64,000 nucleotides of DNA from NCBI RefSeq assembly GCF_900177415.1, contig NZ_FXAF01000006.1, positions 2,008,001-2,072,000 of the forward strand. The letters are read 5' to 3'. The stretch's first letter is position 1. Every line of letters begins with the position of its first letter. The position numbers were made by a program, and so were the translations under genes. Positions 8,605 to 18,189 of the stretch are shown piece after piece. The DNA is from Xaviernesmea oryzae (lineage in GTDB: Bacteria > Pseudomonadota > Alphaproteobacteria > Rhizobiales > Rhizobiaceae). The notes below the pieces were generated by a model. That model worked only from the letters and a program-made list of their open reading frames with translations. It ran no database searches and was not told the DNA's origin.

Positions 8605-9086
8605 TCTTCCCCCTCGACCCTGAACAGCTGGTGACACGCCGTTTCAAGGTCCGTCTGCCTCTCACGTCATGTGGGGCGACTTACCTGCTTCTAGTTTTCG
8701 AATTTCAAGCGGAATTTCTGTCTTTGGCATGCTGTTGAAAACAGTGTTTATGGGAACGCAGCTTCTCGAATGCTTATAGTCGAACTGATCACGTTCCTTG
8801 TCCGTCACTCTTGCAATGCGTGTGGACAAGAGGCGTATGAGAAAAAACTACTATGGTATACCGCAAGTAGGGAAGCATCGGAAAATACCTAATGTTCCGT
8901 ATGCCTCTACTGATACGGTAACAGTTTTGATGCGGAAACTGCACCAAAATAGGTAAAAACAACTATTAACTTATCACAGATCACAATCGTATGACTACTT
9001 GGATAAGAGCTTACGGCTTATGGTCATATATCTATATTAAGGATTGTTGATATACCGTATCAGGGGGACGAACATAGCCGTCTGTC
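8605..9086. promoter_or_regulatory. AT-rich divergent control region between two regulator genes
   Basis: These 482 bases hold no convincing gene and are strikingly AT-rich compared with their surroundings. Related palindromic pieces recur: GGTATACC at 8855-8862, CCGTAT at 8897-8902 facing ATACGG at 8913-8918 across ten bases, and ATACCGTAT at 9052-9060. Spacing and orientation suggest binding sites for one or both flanking LuxR-type regulators. Several TATA-like stretches (for example around 9027-9038, ATATATCTATATTAA) could be -10 elements for the rightward kinase gene. Confidence 0.45.
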
Positions 9087-12000
9087 TTGACGGTTTGCGC
9101 GACGCCGCCGGCGAGCACAGGGAAGAGGGTAAACTACTGTTTACCGGCCTGCCGAAAGCTCGGCTTCATGAGCGTTCACGGCAGGGCCCATCACGACATC
9201 AAGCGAGAATCAAGCATGGTAAAACGCCGGCTCGCCGAAAGAAGAAAGCCGGCTCTGTCCGGCAGAAAATCGGGCGGACGTTCGCATAGCCTTGCAACGG
9301 AGTTCGTGATAGACTTCGAGGTAGTTGGTATCGGAGCATCCTCCCGGGGATTGGATACAGTAAAGGCACTGCTGAGAACTTTGCCCGATCGGACCGGCTG
9401 TGCATTCATACTTGTGCAGCACGCTGATCTGACATCTGAGAATACCTTGGCGGAATTGTCGTCGGCTGAGACCTCGATGAAAGTGGTTCAGGCGACGGAC
9501 GGCATCGCCCTCAAGCCTGAGCATGTCTATGTCGCTTCGCCGGGATTCTACATATCGGCTGGGGCGAACGGACTTCATCTCACGGCAACAACGCAGGATC
9601 ATGATGAGACGCATCGGCCATTCGATTTCCTATTGCATTCCATGGCTCGCGAATGTGGTTCGCATGCGGTCGCGATCCTGCTGGCCGGGACGGGAGCCGA
9701 CGGTTTCGCTGCCGCCGGCTCGATAAGGGATGCCGGAGGGCTCGTCATGATGCAGGAGCCGGGGGAGGCCGGGTTCGACGAAATGCACCGCAATGCGATC
9801 AGATCGGCGATCGATGCGATCGTGCTGCCGGTCGCGAAGATGCCGGAGGCGATTGCAAATCACGTGGCGGTGGGGCGCACCCGCCCTGGTGTATCGGTCT
9901 CGGCGGACGGTATGATACCTCTGACGGAGATCATCGACCTGCTGCGGACAGCCGGTGCCAACGATTTCTCCTCCTACAAGCGCGGAATTCTGAAGCGGCG
10001 TGTCGAAAAGCGGCTTGCTGCTCTCGGAATACCGCTTGAAGAGATCGATAGATACATTTCCAGTCTGAAGGAGAGCGAGGAAGAGCGCCGGCATCTCGCC
10101 AAGGATCTGCTCGTAAACCTGACCGGATTCTTTCGCGACGCGCAGGTATTCCGGTTCTTGCGGGAGAAAGTCATTCCCGACCTGCTTCTCGGCAAGGGGA
10201 CGGACGACACGGTCCGCATCTGGATCGCCGGCTGCAGCACCGGCGAAGAGGCCTATTCCCTGGCAATCCTCTTCCTCGAACGCATCGAAGCCATGGGCGT
10301 GCCCATGAAGCTCCAGGTCTTCGCTTCGGATGCCGATGCCGATGCCGTGGCCTTTGCGAGAGAAGGGCATTACCCTCCCAACGCCGTTGAATCCGTTCCG
10401 CCGGAACTGCTGCAGTCCTATTTCACGAAAGACGAAACCGGATACGGCGTCACGGCAGAGCTGCGCGCTGCCATTGTCTTTGCCGTTCAGAACGTCCTGA
10501 GCGATCCGCCCTTCTCGCATATCGATCTCGTTTCCTGCCGCAACCTGCTGATCTATCTCGAGGCGGATGCGCAGGCGAAGGCGCTGGCCCTGTTCGGCTT
10601 CGCGTTGCGCGAAAATGGTGTCCTGGTGCTTGGAACATCCGAGACGGTCGGCAGGATGGCCGACAGTTTCGAGGTCATTTCAAAACCCCAGCGGATCTAC
10701 CGGCGGGTGGAACATTCAAGATCGGGAAAGCTTCGCCTCAATACCGCTCCCGCCGATAATGGCCGGTTGCGAGCATCTCCTGGCCGCACGACTTCGGCAT
10801 CCCTGGGCAAATCCCCGGTCGAGACTTTCCACCGGACTTTGCTGGACCGCTATGCGCCGGCGGCGCTGCTCATCAACGGACGATACGAATATCTCTACTC
10901 GACCGGCCCGATCGCCAAATTCCTTCACATCGCGCCGGGGCCGGCGTCCCACGATCTCTTCGCGATCACTCCGAAGGCCCTTCACAACAAGATCAGAGCC
11001 GCGATCCACCGCGCAAGACAGGATCGGCAGCGCTTTGTCGCAAGAGGCGCAAGCATAGAAAACAACGGTGCCGAGATACATTTCGGCATTCATGTCGAGC
11101 CGGTACCCGCAGGGGACGAAGATTATTTTCTGGTCTGCTTCGTCGAAGACACCGCGCCGGATCGCAGGGGGGAACCGCAGGAAGCCGCTCCACCTGGCGA
11201 CACGATCCGGGCTGCCGAACTCGAGATCGAGCTCGAAGAAACGCGGGCCGAACTGCAGGCGGCCATCCGCAACCTCGAAATCGCAAGCGAGGAGCAGAAG
11301 ATCATCAATGCCGAAGCGTTTTCTCTGACCGAGGAATATCAGTCAGCCAATGAAGAGCTCGTGACTTCCAAGGAGGAGTTGCAGTCTTTGAACCAGGAGC
11401 TGGCATCTGCCAACAACCGGCTGCAAGAAGCCCTGGAACGTCAGCGGGCGATTTCGAAAGAGATGGAGAATGTTCTCCACGGCATGGACGTCGCCACGCT
11501 CTATCTCGACAACGCGCTGAATATCCGCCTTTTCACACCTGCGGCGCAATCGCTCTTCAGCATAATTGCCTCCGATATCGGCCGGCCGCTTAGCGATCTT
11601 ACCACGCTGACGAACGATGGGACGCTGGAGGCCGATGCCCTCGACGCCCTCAAGAGCGAGGGCACCGTCGAGCGGGAGGTGAATGCGGGTGACGGCAGGT
11701 GGTATATCCGTCGAATAAAGCCCTTTCGTGCCCAGGATGGCCGGATCGAAGGGGTGGTGGTCACTCTCGTCGACGTGAGCATTCAAAAGCAGATTTCCGA
11801 GGATAGGGAGGCGGCAAAGAAGTCTGCCGAACTGGCCAGCGCCGCGAAATCCCACTTCCTGGCCGCCGCCAGCCACGATCTTCGCCAACCTTTGCAGACG
11901 CTGAAGCTTCTCCAGGGACTGTTGGAAAAAAACGTCGAAGACGAGCACTCGCGGACCCTTGTTCTGCGAATGGAAGAGACGCTCGCGTCCATGTCGGCCA

Positions 12001-13598
12001 TTCTCAGTACCGTCTTGGACATCAACCAGATCGAAGCCGGTACGGTGCAGCCGAGGTTTGAAAGCTTCGCGATCGGCGATCTGCTGCTGCGGATGCGGCG
12101 GGAATTCTCTTATCCGGCGCAGGCAAAGGGGCTCAAGCTGCGGGTAATACCTTCAGCGCTTGCCGTCCGCACCGATCCCCAGCTCTTGGAGCAGATCATC
12201 CGCAATCTTCTCTCGAACGCGCTCAAATACACGCTGACCGGAAGGATACTGCTCGGCTGCCGGCGGCGCGGCGGGAAGCTTCGGCTGGAGGTCTGGGATA
12301 CCGGGATCGGGATTCCGAAAAATCAGATCGGAAACATCTTCAACGAATATTATCAGCTCGATATGTCCGCTCGGCGCGGAGATCGCGGACTGGGATTGGG
12401 ACTGTCGATCGTCAAGCGACTGAGCGATCTGCTCGGATTGAAGCTCTCGATACGCTCGCATCCGCAGAAGGGGTCGGTTTTCTCGGTCGAGATCGATCGT
12501 GTCACCAATGGCCAGCCTCTCGTGGCATTGCCGTCGTCGGGGACGCGAGCCGAGCAGGACCGGCCTTCTCCGGCGGCTTCCATCCTGATTGTCGAGGACG
12601 AGGATGCGGTGCGCGAATTGCTGAAGATGGGTCTGGAACAGGCCGGGCACGCCGTTGCGACTGCAGCCAACGCTCTGGAAGCGGTGAGGCTCGTCAGGCA
12701 GGGTGACTTCACCCCGGATATCGTCCTCGCCGACTACAACATTTCATCCGCAATGGACGGTCTTGCGGCGATCGAGAACATACGGAGCATTCTCAACCGT
12801 CAGATTCCGGGCCTCATACTGACGGGCGACATATCGAGCCATGCACTCGACAAATATGCCGATTACAACATTCCGCACCTCAACAAGCCCGTGAAGCTGA
12901 GCGAGGTCGTCCACGCGATCGACGACCTCCTCGCACAGTCGGAAAAAAGGGATGCAGCGGAGGACGACGGCAAAGCCGGACGAACGGAAGCGCTTCCTCG
13001 GCCGTTGATCGAGATCGTCGACGACGAACAAGGCGTCCGCAACAATATCCGTGCTCTTTTCGAAAATGTGGGCTGGGAAGTCCTGACCTACGCCAGTGCG
13101 GAGGACTTTCTCGCCAGCTATGATCCGGACAGGGCAAACTGCCTGATACTGGATGCGTATCTGCCGGGCATGAGCGGCCTCGATCTGTTGCGGAAACTGG
13201 AAGAGAAGCAGCATCGGTTTCCGGTCGTCGTCATTACCGGCCACAGCGATATCCATATGGCCGTCGACGCGATGAAGCACGGAGCCGCGGATTTTCTCGA
13301 AAAGCCGTTTTCCTTCGAAGAAATCCAGCTCAGCGTCCGCACCGCGCTCGAGCACGTGCGTGGTACCAGCCACCGTTCCGACCGGCGCGAGGCAGCGCGC
13401 GCTACGCTTGCGACTTTGACCCGCAGGCAGCGGGAGATCCTGGACAGAATTCTTCTGGGGCAGCCGAACAAGATCATCGCCGCGGAGCTGGGCCTCAGTC
13501 AGCGGACTGTCGAAAACCACCGCGCTTCGATCATGCGCAGAACAGGCTCGGCGTCCTTGCCGGCCCTGCTGAGGCTTGTGGTCACGGCAGAAGAATAG
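9087..13598 (+). CDS. CheB-CheR-PAS-PAS-histidine kinase-receiver-receiver-LuxR fusion protein
   Basis: A 1503-residue multidomain signalling protein. Order by residue: CheB methylesterase-like (78-265) with candidate triad S85/S86, H112 and D205 (LAGTGADG); CheR methyltransferase (275-540) with AGCSTGEEAYS; PAS (580-690); coiled coil (705-795); PAS (797-900); HisKA with SHFLAAASHDLRQPL (H930); HATPase with N-box LLSNALKYT and DTGIGIP and GLGLGLSIVK; receiver 1 (1165-1285, D1216, K1267); receiver 2 (1305-1425, D1356, K1406); LuxR helix-turn-helix (1438-1500). CheB/CheR-type sensors are known, and here the output DNA-binding domain is in the same chain. No membrane segment is visible, so it is likely cytoplasmic. 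The start is uncertain: 9087, 9168 and 9216 are all in frame, and the first conserved residues come near 75. Confidence 0.88.
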   Translation: MTVCATPPASTGKRVNYCLPACRKLGFMSVHGRAHHDIKRESSMVKRRLAERRKPALSGRKSGGRSHSLATEFVIDFEVVGIGASSRGLDTVKALLRTLPDRTGCAFILVQHADLTSENTLAELSSAETSMKVVQATDGIALKPEHVYVASPGFYISAGANGLHLTATTQDHDETHRPFDFLLHSMARECGSHAVAILLAGTGADGFAAAGSIRDAGGLVMMQEPGEAGFDEMHRNAIRSAIDAIVLPVAKMPEAIANHVAVGRTRPGVSVSADGMIPLTEIIDLLRTAGANDFSSYKRGILKRRVEKRLAALGIPLEEIDRYISSLKESEEERRHLAKDLLVNLTGFFRDAQVFRFLREKVIPDLLLGKGTDDTVRIWIAGCSTGEEAYSLAILFLERIEAMGVPMKLQVFASDADADAVAFAREGHYPPNAVESVPPELLQSYFTKDETGYGVTAELRAAIVFAVQNVLSDPPFSHIDLVSCRNLLIYLEADAQAKALALFGFALRENGVLVLGTSETVGRMADSFEVISKPQRIYRRVEHSRSGKLRLNTAPADNGRLRASPGRTTSASLGKSPVETFHRTLLDRYAPAALLINGRYEYLYSTGPIAKFLHIAPGPASHDLFAITPKALHNKIRAAIHRARQDRQRFVARGASIENNGAEIHFGIHVEPVPAGDEDYFLVCFVEDTAPDRRGEPQEAAPPGDTIRAAELEIELEETRAELQAAIRNLEIASEEQKIINAEAFSLTEEYQSANEELVTSKEELQSLNQELASANNRLQEALERQRAISKEMENVLHGMDVATLYLDNALNIRLFTPAAQSLFSIIASDIGRPLSDLTTLTNDGTLEADALDALKSEGTVEREVNAGDGRWYIRRIKPFRAQDGRIEGVVVTLVDVSIQKQISEDREAAKKSAELASAAKSHFLAAASHDLRQPLQTLKLLQGLLEKNVEDEHSRTLVLRMEETLASMSAILSTVLDINQIEAGTVQPRFESFAIGDLLLRMRREFSYPAQAKGLKLRVIPSALAVRTDPQLLEQIIRNLLSNALKYTLTGRILLGCRRRGGKLRLEVWDTGIGIPKNQIGNIFNEYYQLDMSARRGDRGLGLGLSIVKRLSDLLGLKLSIRSHPQKGSVFSVEIDRVTNGQPLVALPSSGTRAEQDRPSPAASILIVEDEDAVRELLKMGLEQAGHAVATAANALEAVRLVRQGDFTPDIVLADYNISSAMDGLAAIENIRSILNRQIPGLILTGDISSHALDKYADYNIPHLNKPVKLSEVVHAIDDLLAQSEKRDAAEDDGKAGRTEALPRPLIEIVDDEQGVRNNIRALFENVGWEVLTYASAEDFLASYDPDRANCLILDAYLPGMSGLDLLRKLEEKQHRFPVVVITGHSDIHMAVDAMKHGAADFLEKPFSFEEIQLSVRTALEHVRGTSHRSDRREAARATLATLTRRQREILDRILLGQPNKIIAAELGLSQRTVENHRASIMRRTGSASLPALLRLVVTAEE

Positions 13599-13749
13599 CT
13601 TGCGGCTAACTCCACATTTTCCGGGATTGTCCTTACATCGAAAGTACTAGCGCGATGGGCACCGGCATCGAAGGTTGCGGTAGGCTTCCGGCGATGGCCG
13701 ATTAAAATCTCGATACTGACGCCGTGGCAATGTCGAGAGGGACCGCCGC

Positions 13750-15576
13750 ATGTGTGGTATCGTGGGAATTGTCGGAGTTGAGCCGGTCGCAGCGCGGCTT
13801 GTCGATGCTTTGAAGCGGCTGGAATACCGGGGCTATGATTCAGCCGGGATCGCCACCATTCATGACGGGCTGATGGAGCGGCGGCGCGCCCCGGGAAAGC
13901 TCTGCAATCTGCAGCATCGTCTCGATGCGGACCCTCTTCACGGGACGACGGGCATGGGCCATACTCGATGGGCGACGCACGGGGTGCCGAACGAAACCAA
14001 TGCGCATCCGCACTTCGCCGACGGGATATGCGTCGTTCACAACGGCATCATCGAAAACTTCTTCGCGCTCCGCCAGGAGCTGGCGGAGAGCGGTGCGGTT
14101 TTTGAGACCCAGACCGATACGGAAGTCGTCGCGCACCTGATGGCAAGCTATCTGCGTCGGGGGCTGGAGCCGAAGGCCGCGATGCTCGCCATGCTGCGCC
14201 GCCTGAAGGGGGCCTATGCGCTCGCCATCATGCTGAAAGGCGACCCCGGCACGATCATGGCGGCGCGCTCCGGTCCTCCGCTTGCGATCGGCCACGGCAA
14301 GGGCGAGATGTTCCTCGGGTCGGATGCGATCGCGCTCGCTCCCTTTACCGATGAAATCACATATCTGGCGGACGGCGATTGTGTCGTCATCACGCGCGAC
14401 GAGGCGATCGTCATCGATTTCCAGGGGGAGCCCGTCACGCGCCCCCGCCAGGCCATCCAGGCCTCGGCCTGCCTGATCGACAAAGGCAATCACCGCCATT
14501 TCATGGAAAAGGAGATATACGAGCAGCCCGAAGCCATTTCCCATGTGCTCGGCCGCTATGTCGACTTCGCGTCGAACACGATCAGGGTCGAGAAGATGGG
14601 GATGGATTTCGGGACCATTTCCGGGCTCGCGATTTCGGCGTGCGGCACTGCCTTCCTCGCGGGGGCGATCGGCCGGTACTGGTTCGAGCGCTATGCCTCC
14701 CTGCCGGTCGAAATCGATGTGGCGTCCGAATTCCGCTATCGCCACATTCCGGTTTCTTCAAGCCAGGGCGCGCTCTTCATTTCCCAATCGGGGGAGACCG
14801 CCGATACGCTCGCGTCGCTGCATTACTGCAAGGAAAAGGGCCTGAAGATCGGCGCGGTTGTCAACGTCACGGAATCGACGATCGCCAGGGAAGCGGATGC
14901 GGTCTTTCCGATCCTGGCAGGCCCGGAAATCGGCGTCGCGTCGACGAAGGCATTCACCTGCCAGCTCGCCGTGCTGGCCTGCATGGCGATTGCCGCCGGC
15001 CGTGTCAGAGGGACGATCGACGGGTGGGAGGAACAGCGGCTGGTTCGCCACCTGACCGAAATGCCGCGCATCATGAGCGAGGTCCTCGGCCGCATTCAGC
15101 CGCAGATCGACGACCTTGCCCGCCAGCTGGCGGGCTGCAAGGACGTTCTCTACATCGGCCGCGGCACCAGCTATCCGTTGGCCATGGAAGGGGCGCTGAA
15201 ACTCAAGGAGATTTCCTATATCCATGCGGAAGGCTATGCCGCCGGCGAGCTGAAGCATGGGCCGATCGCGCTGATCGACGAGAACATGCCGGTGATCGTC
15301 ATCGCGCCGCACGACCGCTTCTTCGAAAAGACGGTCTCCAACATGCAGGAAGTCGCCGCGCGCGGCGGGCGCATCATCTTCATCACGGACGAGAAGGGAG
15401 CGGAGGCGTCGCCGCTCGCAGCCTCCGCAAACATCGTGCTGCCGAATGTCGACGAGATCATCGCGCCGATGATCTTCTCGCTCCCGATCCAGTTGCTGGC
15501 CTATCAGACAGCCGTCCTGATGGGCACGGATGTGGACCAGCCGCGCAATCTTGCGAAATCCGTCACGGTCGAGTGA
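13750..15576 (+). CDS. glmS: glutamine--fructose-6-phosphate aminotransferase (isomerizing)
   Basis: A full-length 608-residue GlmS/NodM-type enzyme that makes glucosamine-6-phosphate from fructose-6-phosphate and glutamine. The N-terminal MCGIVGIVG exposes the catalytic Cys2 of the glutaminase domain. Two SIS sugar-isomerase domains follow, the first with SQSGETADTL near residue 345. The C-terminal DVDQPRNLAKSVTVE is canonical. GAGAGGGA lies about 8 bases before the start. Being inside a polysaccharide locus, it is probably a second, pathway-specific copy that raises the supply of UDP-GlcNAc, in the way NodM does in rhizobia; whether the genome has another glmS cannot be seen here. It ends 25 bases before a convergent glycosyltransferase gene. 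Confidence 0.95.
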   Translation: MCGIVGIVGVEPVAARLVDALKRLEYRGYDSAGIATIHDGLMERRRAPGKLCNLQHRLDADPLHGTTGMGHTRWATHGVPNETNAHPHFADGICVVHNGIIENFFALRQELAESGAVFETQTDTEVVAHLMASYLRRGLEPKAAMLAMLRRLKGAYALAIMLKGDPGTIMAARSGPPLAIGHGKGEMFLGSDAIALAPFTDEITYLADGDCVVITRDEAIVIDFQGEPVTRPRQAIQASACLIDKGNHRHFMEKEIYEQPEAISHVLGRYVDFASNTIRVEKMGMDFGTISGLAISACGTAFLAGAIGRYWFERYASLPVEIDVASEFRYRHIPVSSSQGALFISQSGETADTLASLHYCKEKGLKIGAVVNVTESTIAREADAVFPILAGPEIGVASTKAFTCQLAVLACMAIAAGRVRGTIDGWEEQRLVRHLTEMPRIMSEVLGRIQPQIDDLARQLAGCKDVLYIGRGTSYPLAMEGALKLKEISYIHAEGYAAGELKHGPIALIDENMPVIVIAPHDRFFEKTVSNMQEVAARGGRIIFITDEKGAEASPLAASANIVLPNVDEIIAPMIFSLPIQLLAYQTAVLMGTDVDQPRNLAKSVTVE

Positions 15577-15601
15577 GGTCGCAGCGCGAAGATCGGGATG
15601 T

Positions 15602-16591
15602 TCACGAGACGTAGCGTTTCGATGCCACGCCACGGCCGGCAAGGAAAGAGCCTATTCTGCGAAGCGTATCCGGCCGGTTCACCAGATATCCGACCGGCGG
15701 GATCAAGGCCGTGGCCGGTGAGAGACGGAAGGCGAGCTTGAAGAGATCGGCCGCCTCGCCATCGCGGCGGATAAGGTGGGATACGCCCGACCAGTAGGCA
15801 CGATTGGCAATCCCTCGCTGTGCGAGGCGCCGCATCGCGCGGCTGCCTTCCATGCTCCCGCCTTCATGATCGAAGAAACTCTTGGCGGCAGCGGCGGTGT
15901 GGAGGATGTGCTGTATCTGGTGCGCCCAGAGCTCGGTCGACCGGTTGGCGTCATGCGAGCGGATGCCGGCCTGGATGCAGTCGAGCTCCGCGACCGGCCC
16001 GTGCATCGCCAGCCGCAGCCAGACTTCATAGTCGTCGCTGTGAGGCAGTTCCGTGCGGTAATGGCCGGCGCGTTTCTGCACGCTCGTCCTGACGACGATG
16101 GACGGTCCCGGTATCTGGAACACGCCCAATCGGCAGAAGCGCTTGATGAACGCCCGGCTTTGGTGGAGGCGGAACGGTGCCGGATCCGGCTGCGGCGGAA
16201 TTTGCGGAATTGCCGCGCTGCCTCTCACCGAAACGTCCCTGCCATAGGCGAAGGCGATCGACTTGTCCGCCTCCATGATGTCGATCGCCCGTTTCAGGGC
16301 GCCGGGAACGAGGAAGTCGTCCGAAAACATCAGAAGGAAATAGTCCGCTTCAGCCCAATCGATACCCTGGTTGAAGGAGGCGTGCGTTCCAAGGTTCTCC
16401 GTCCGCAGGACCAGTTCGACACGGGGGTCTCTCGCAAGCGACCGGGCGATCTCGGCGCTGTCGTCGGTCGAGGCGTTGTCTATGATCAGGACGCGGATTG
16501 TGACCGCCTCCTGGTTCAGGATGCTTTCGACGCAGGCCCGCAGATACCTGCCGTAATTGTAATTCGGGACGACGACGTCGATGCTGGTCAT
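15602..16591 (-). CDS. glycosyltransferase family 2
   Basis: A 329-residue GT-A fold glycosyltransferase. It opens with SIDVVVPNYNYGRYLRACVESIL, has IIDNASTDDSAEI for nucleotide binding, an SDD acidic motif in LLMFSDDFLVPGA (about residue 91), and the downstream acidic pair in HSDDYEVWLRLAMHG typical of the family's catalytic-base region. It lies 4 bases downstream of the flippase gene on the same strand and is surely in one operon with it. It probably adds one sugar of the repeat unit on the cytoplasmic face of the membrane. Donor and acceptor cannot be predicted. Confidence 0.88.
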   Translation of the reverse strand: MTSIDVVVPNYNYGRYLRACVESILNQEAVTIRVLIIDNASTDDSAEIARSLARDPRVELVLRTENLGTHASFNQGIDWAEADYFLLMFSDDFLVPGALKRAIDIMEADKSIAFAYGRDVSVRGSAAIPQIPPQPDPAPFRLHQSRAFIKRFCRLGVFQIPGPSIVVRTSVQKRAGHYRTELPHSDDYEVWLRLAMHGPVAELDCIQAGIRSHDANRSTELWAHQIQHILHTAAAAKSFFDHEGGSMEGSRAMRRLAQRGIANRAYWSGVSHLIRRDGEAADLFKLAFRLSPATALIPPVGYLVNRPDTLRRIGSFLAGRGVASKRYVS

Positions 16592-16595
16592 CGGT

Positions 16596-18080
16596 TCATG
16601 CTCCCGCCGTCAGGAACCGCCGGCGCAGCCAGACTGTCGCAGCCACGATCGCGTGCAGGACCAGTTGTACTTCCGCCAGGAAGGGATGTTTGACGGTCAC
16701 GAGGCCGAGAAGCCATCCAAGGGCGGCGCAAAAGAGGGTAAGGCCGAACTGGAGAAGGCTCATCTCCGTATTCCCGCCGTTCGCGACCAGCAGTGCAAGC
16801 GGCCCGACGAGGGTGAGCAGCGTGACGAGCATGCTCGGAAAAACGGCCGCCAGGAGTTCTGCGGCGGTAAAATTCAGATGCTTCTTGGCGAAATAGAGGG
16901 CGATCAGCATTTGCGCCGGCAGCGAGATGAACTGGCTGAGCGCCATGGCCACAACGCTGTACATGCTCGCGCTGCAGAGCGCCATGGCGGCTACGCTGCG
17001 TGAAAACAGGCTCGACAGGAAGGCATCCCGATTGTGCCCGAGCGCGAGCAGCAGCGGATTGGTGACGATGACGGCGAACCAGAAGACGGCGGCCAGCGCC
17101 ATGAGGCGCACGAGCAGGATCGCTCCCTCCCATTGAGATCCGAGGATGAGGTGGACGACCGGATCGGCGGTCACCGCGATCATGAGGACGCCGGGCCAAT
17201 AGAGGACCGAAAGGTAGCTGAGCGTGTTCAGATAGGCGCGCTTGATGTTCTTGCCTTCCCGCACGCTGGCGGCGAGCGTCGGAAAGGCCATTGCGTAGAA
17301 GGCCGACATGATGATGCGATCGGGAATGCCGCAGACGGTATTCGCCCTGTTGTAGAGGCCGACGGACGTCATCGACATGACCTTGCCGAGGATCAATTGG
17401 GGAACCGTCTCATAGATGCGGTCGACGGCCTGGGACGCACCCTTGAAGGAGCCGAATGTGAAGACGACCTTCCATGAGGCCAGGCTTGGTCTGCATATCG
17501 AGAACAGGGAATGGGGGGTGACGAAGGCCGTCAGCGCCGCGAGTGTGATCGCGCTCGCAAGCATGCCCCAGCCGTAGCTCACATAGCCGAAGTCGAGCAT
17601 TCCGAGGATGACCGTGGTCAGTGCCGAGACGAGCAGCGAGACCGTCCTGATGTTGGCGAGCGTGCCGAATGCCATCTCGCGCCTGAGAACCGCGATGACC
17701 GGCTGCGAGATCACTTCCGCGAAGGCCGACATCATGACGAGAAACAGGAAGAACGGCAGTTCTGGCGAATCGTAGAATGCCGCGATCTTTCCGGAGACGG
17801 CCATCAGTCCGATGGTGACCAGGACCGTGATCCCAAAAAGGGTCGTGAAGGACGTACGGAGATCCTTTTCGTCGATTTCCGCTTTCTGGATCAGGAATTC
17901 CGGGGTCACGAATTCCCTGAGCGACAGGGCGATCGCGCCGATACCGAGACCCGTCACCGCATGCCCGACGGCATCCGGTGTCAACAATCGCGCCATCGTT
18001 GCCACAACCGTGACATTGATGACCAGAGCCAGATATTGCTCTATCGATGACATGATGAATGCGCGGCGGGGGGTGCTCAT
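16596..18080 (-). CDS. Wzx-type polysaccharide flippase (oligosaccharide translocase)
   Basis: A 494-residue polytopic membrane protein of the MOP superfamily (polysaccharide_synt type). About twelve to fourteen hydrophobic segments run the whole length, for example near residues 13-34, 82-100, 112-130, 145-190 and 400-455. The N-terminal RRAFIMSSIEQYLALVINV and the charged loop FGSFKGASQAVDRIYETVPQLILGK are typical of Wzx/LPS exporters that move undecaprenyl-linked repeat units across the inner membrane. It leads the two-gene leftward operon with the GT2 gene. Together with the Wzy-like protein at 24419 it indicates Wzx/Wzy-dependent assembly. Confidence 0.9.
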   Translation of the reverse strand: MSTPRRAFIMSSIEQYLALVINVTVVATMARLLTPDAVGHAVTGLGIGAIALSLREFVTPEFLIQKAEIDEKDLRTSFTTLFGITVLVTIGLMAVSGKIAAFYDSPELPFFLFLVMMSAFAEVISQPVIAVLRREMAFGTLANIRTVSLLVSALTTVILGMLDFGYVSYGWGMLASAITLAALTAFVTPHSLFSICRPSLASWKVVFTFGSFKGASQAVDRIYETVPQLILGKVMSMTSVGLYNRANTVCGIPDRIIMSAFYAMAFPTLAASVREGKNIKRAYLNTLSYLSVLYWPGVLMIAVTADPVVHLILGSQWEGAILLVRLMALAAVFWFAVIVTNPLLLALGHNRDAFLSSLFSRSVAAMALCSASMYSVVAMALSQFISLPAQMLIALYFAKKHLNFTAAELLAAVFPSMLVTLLTLVGPLALLVANGGNTEMSLLQFGLTLFCAALGWLLGLVTVKHPFLAEVQLVLHAIVAATVWLRRRFLTAGA

Positions 18081-18189
18081 TCGCCGCTCCGAGATTTGGG
18101 AAACCTTGCCGTCCGACGGCTGCCGATTCTTTTTCTGAGCTGATGCATTTCAAGGACTCCGGGGCACTCGAGGGTTGGTATGCGGCATT

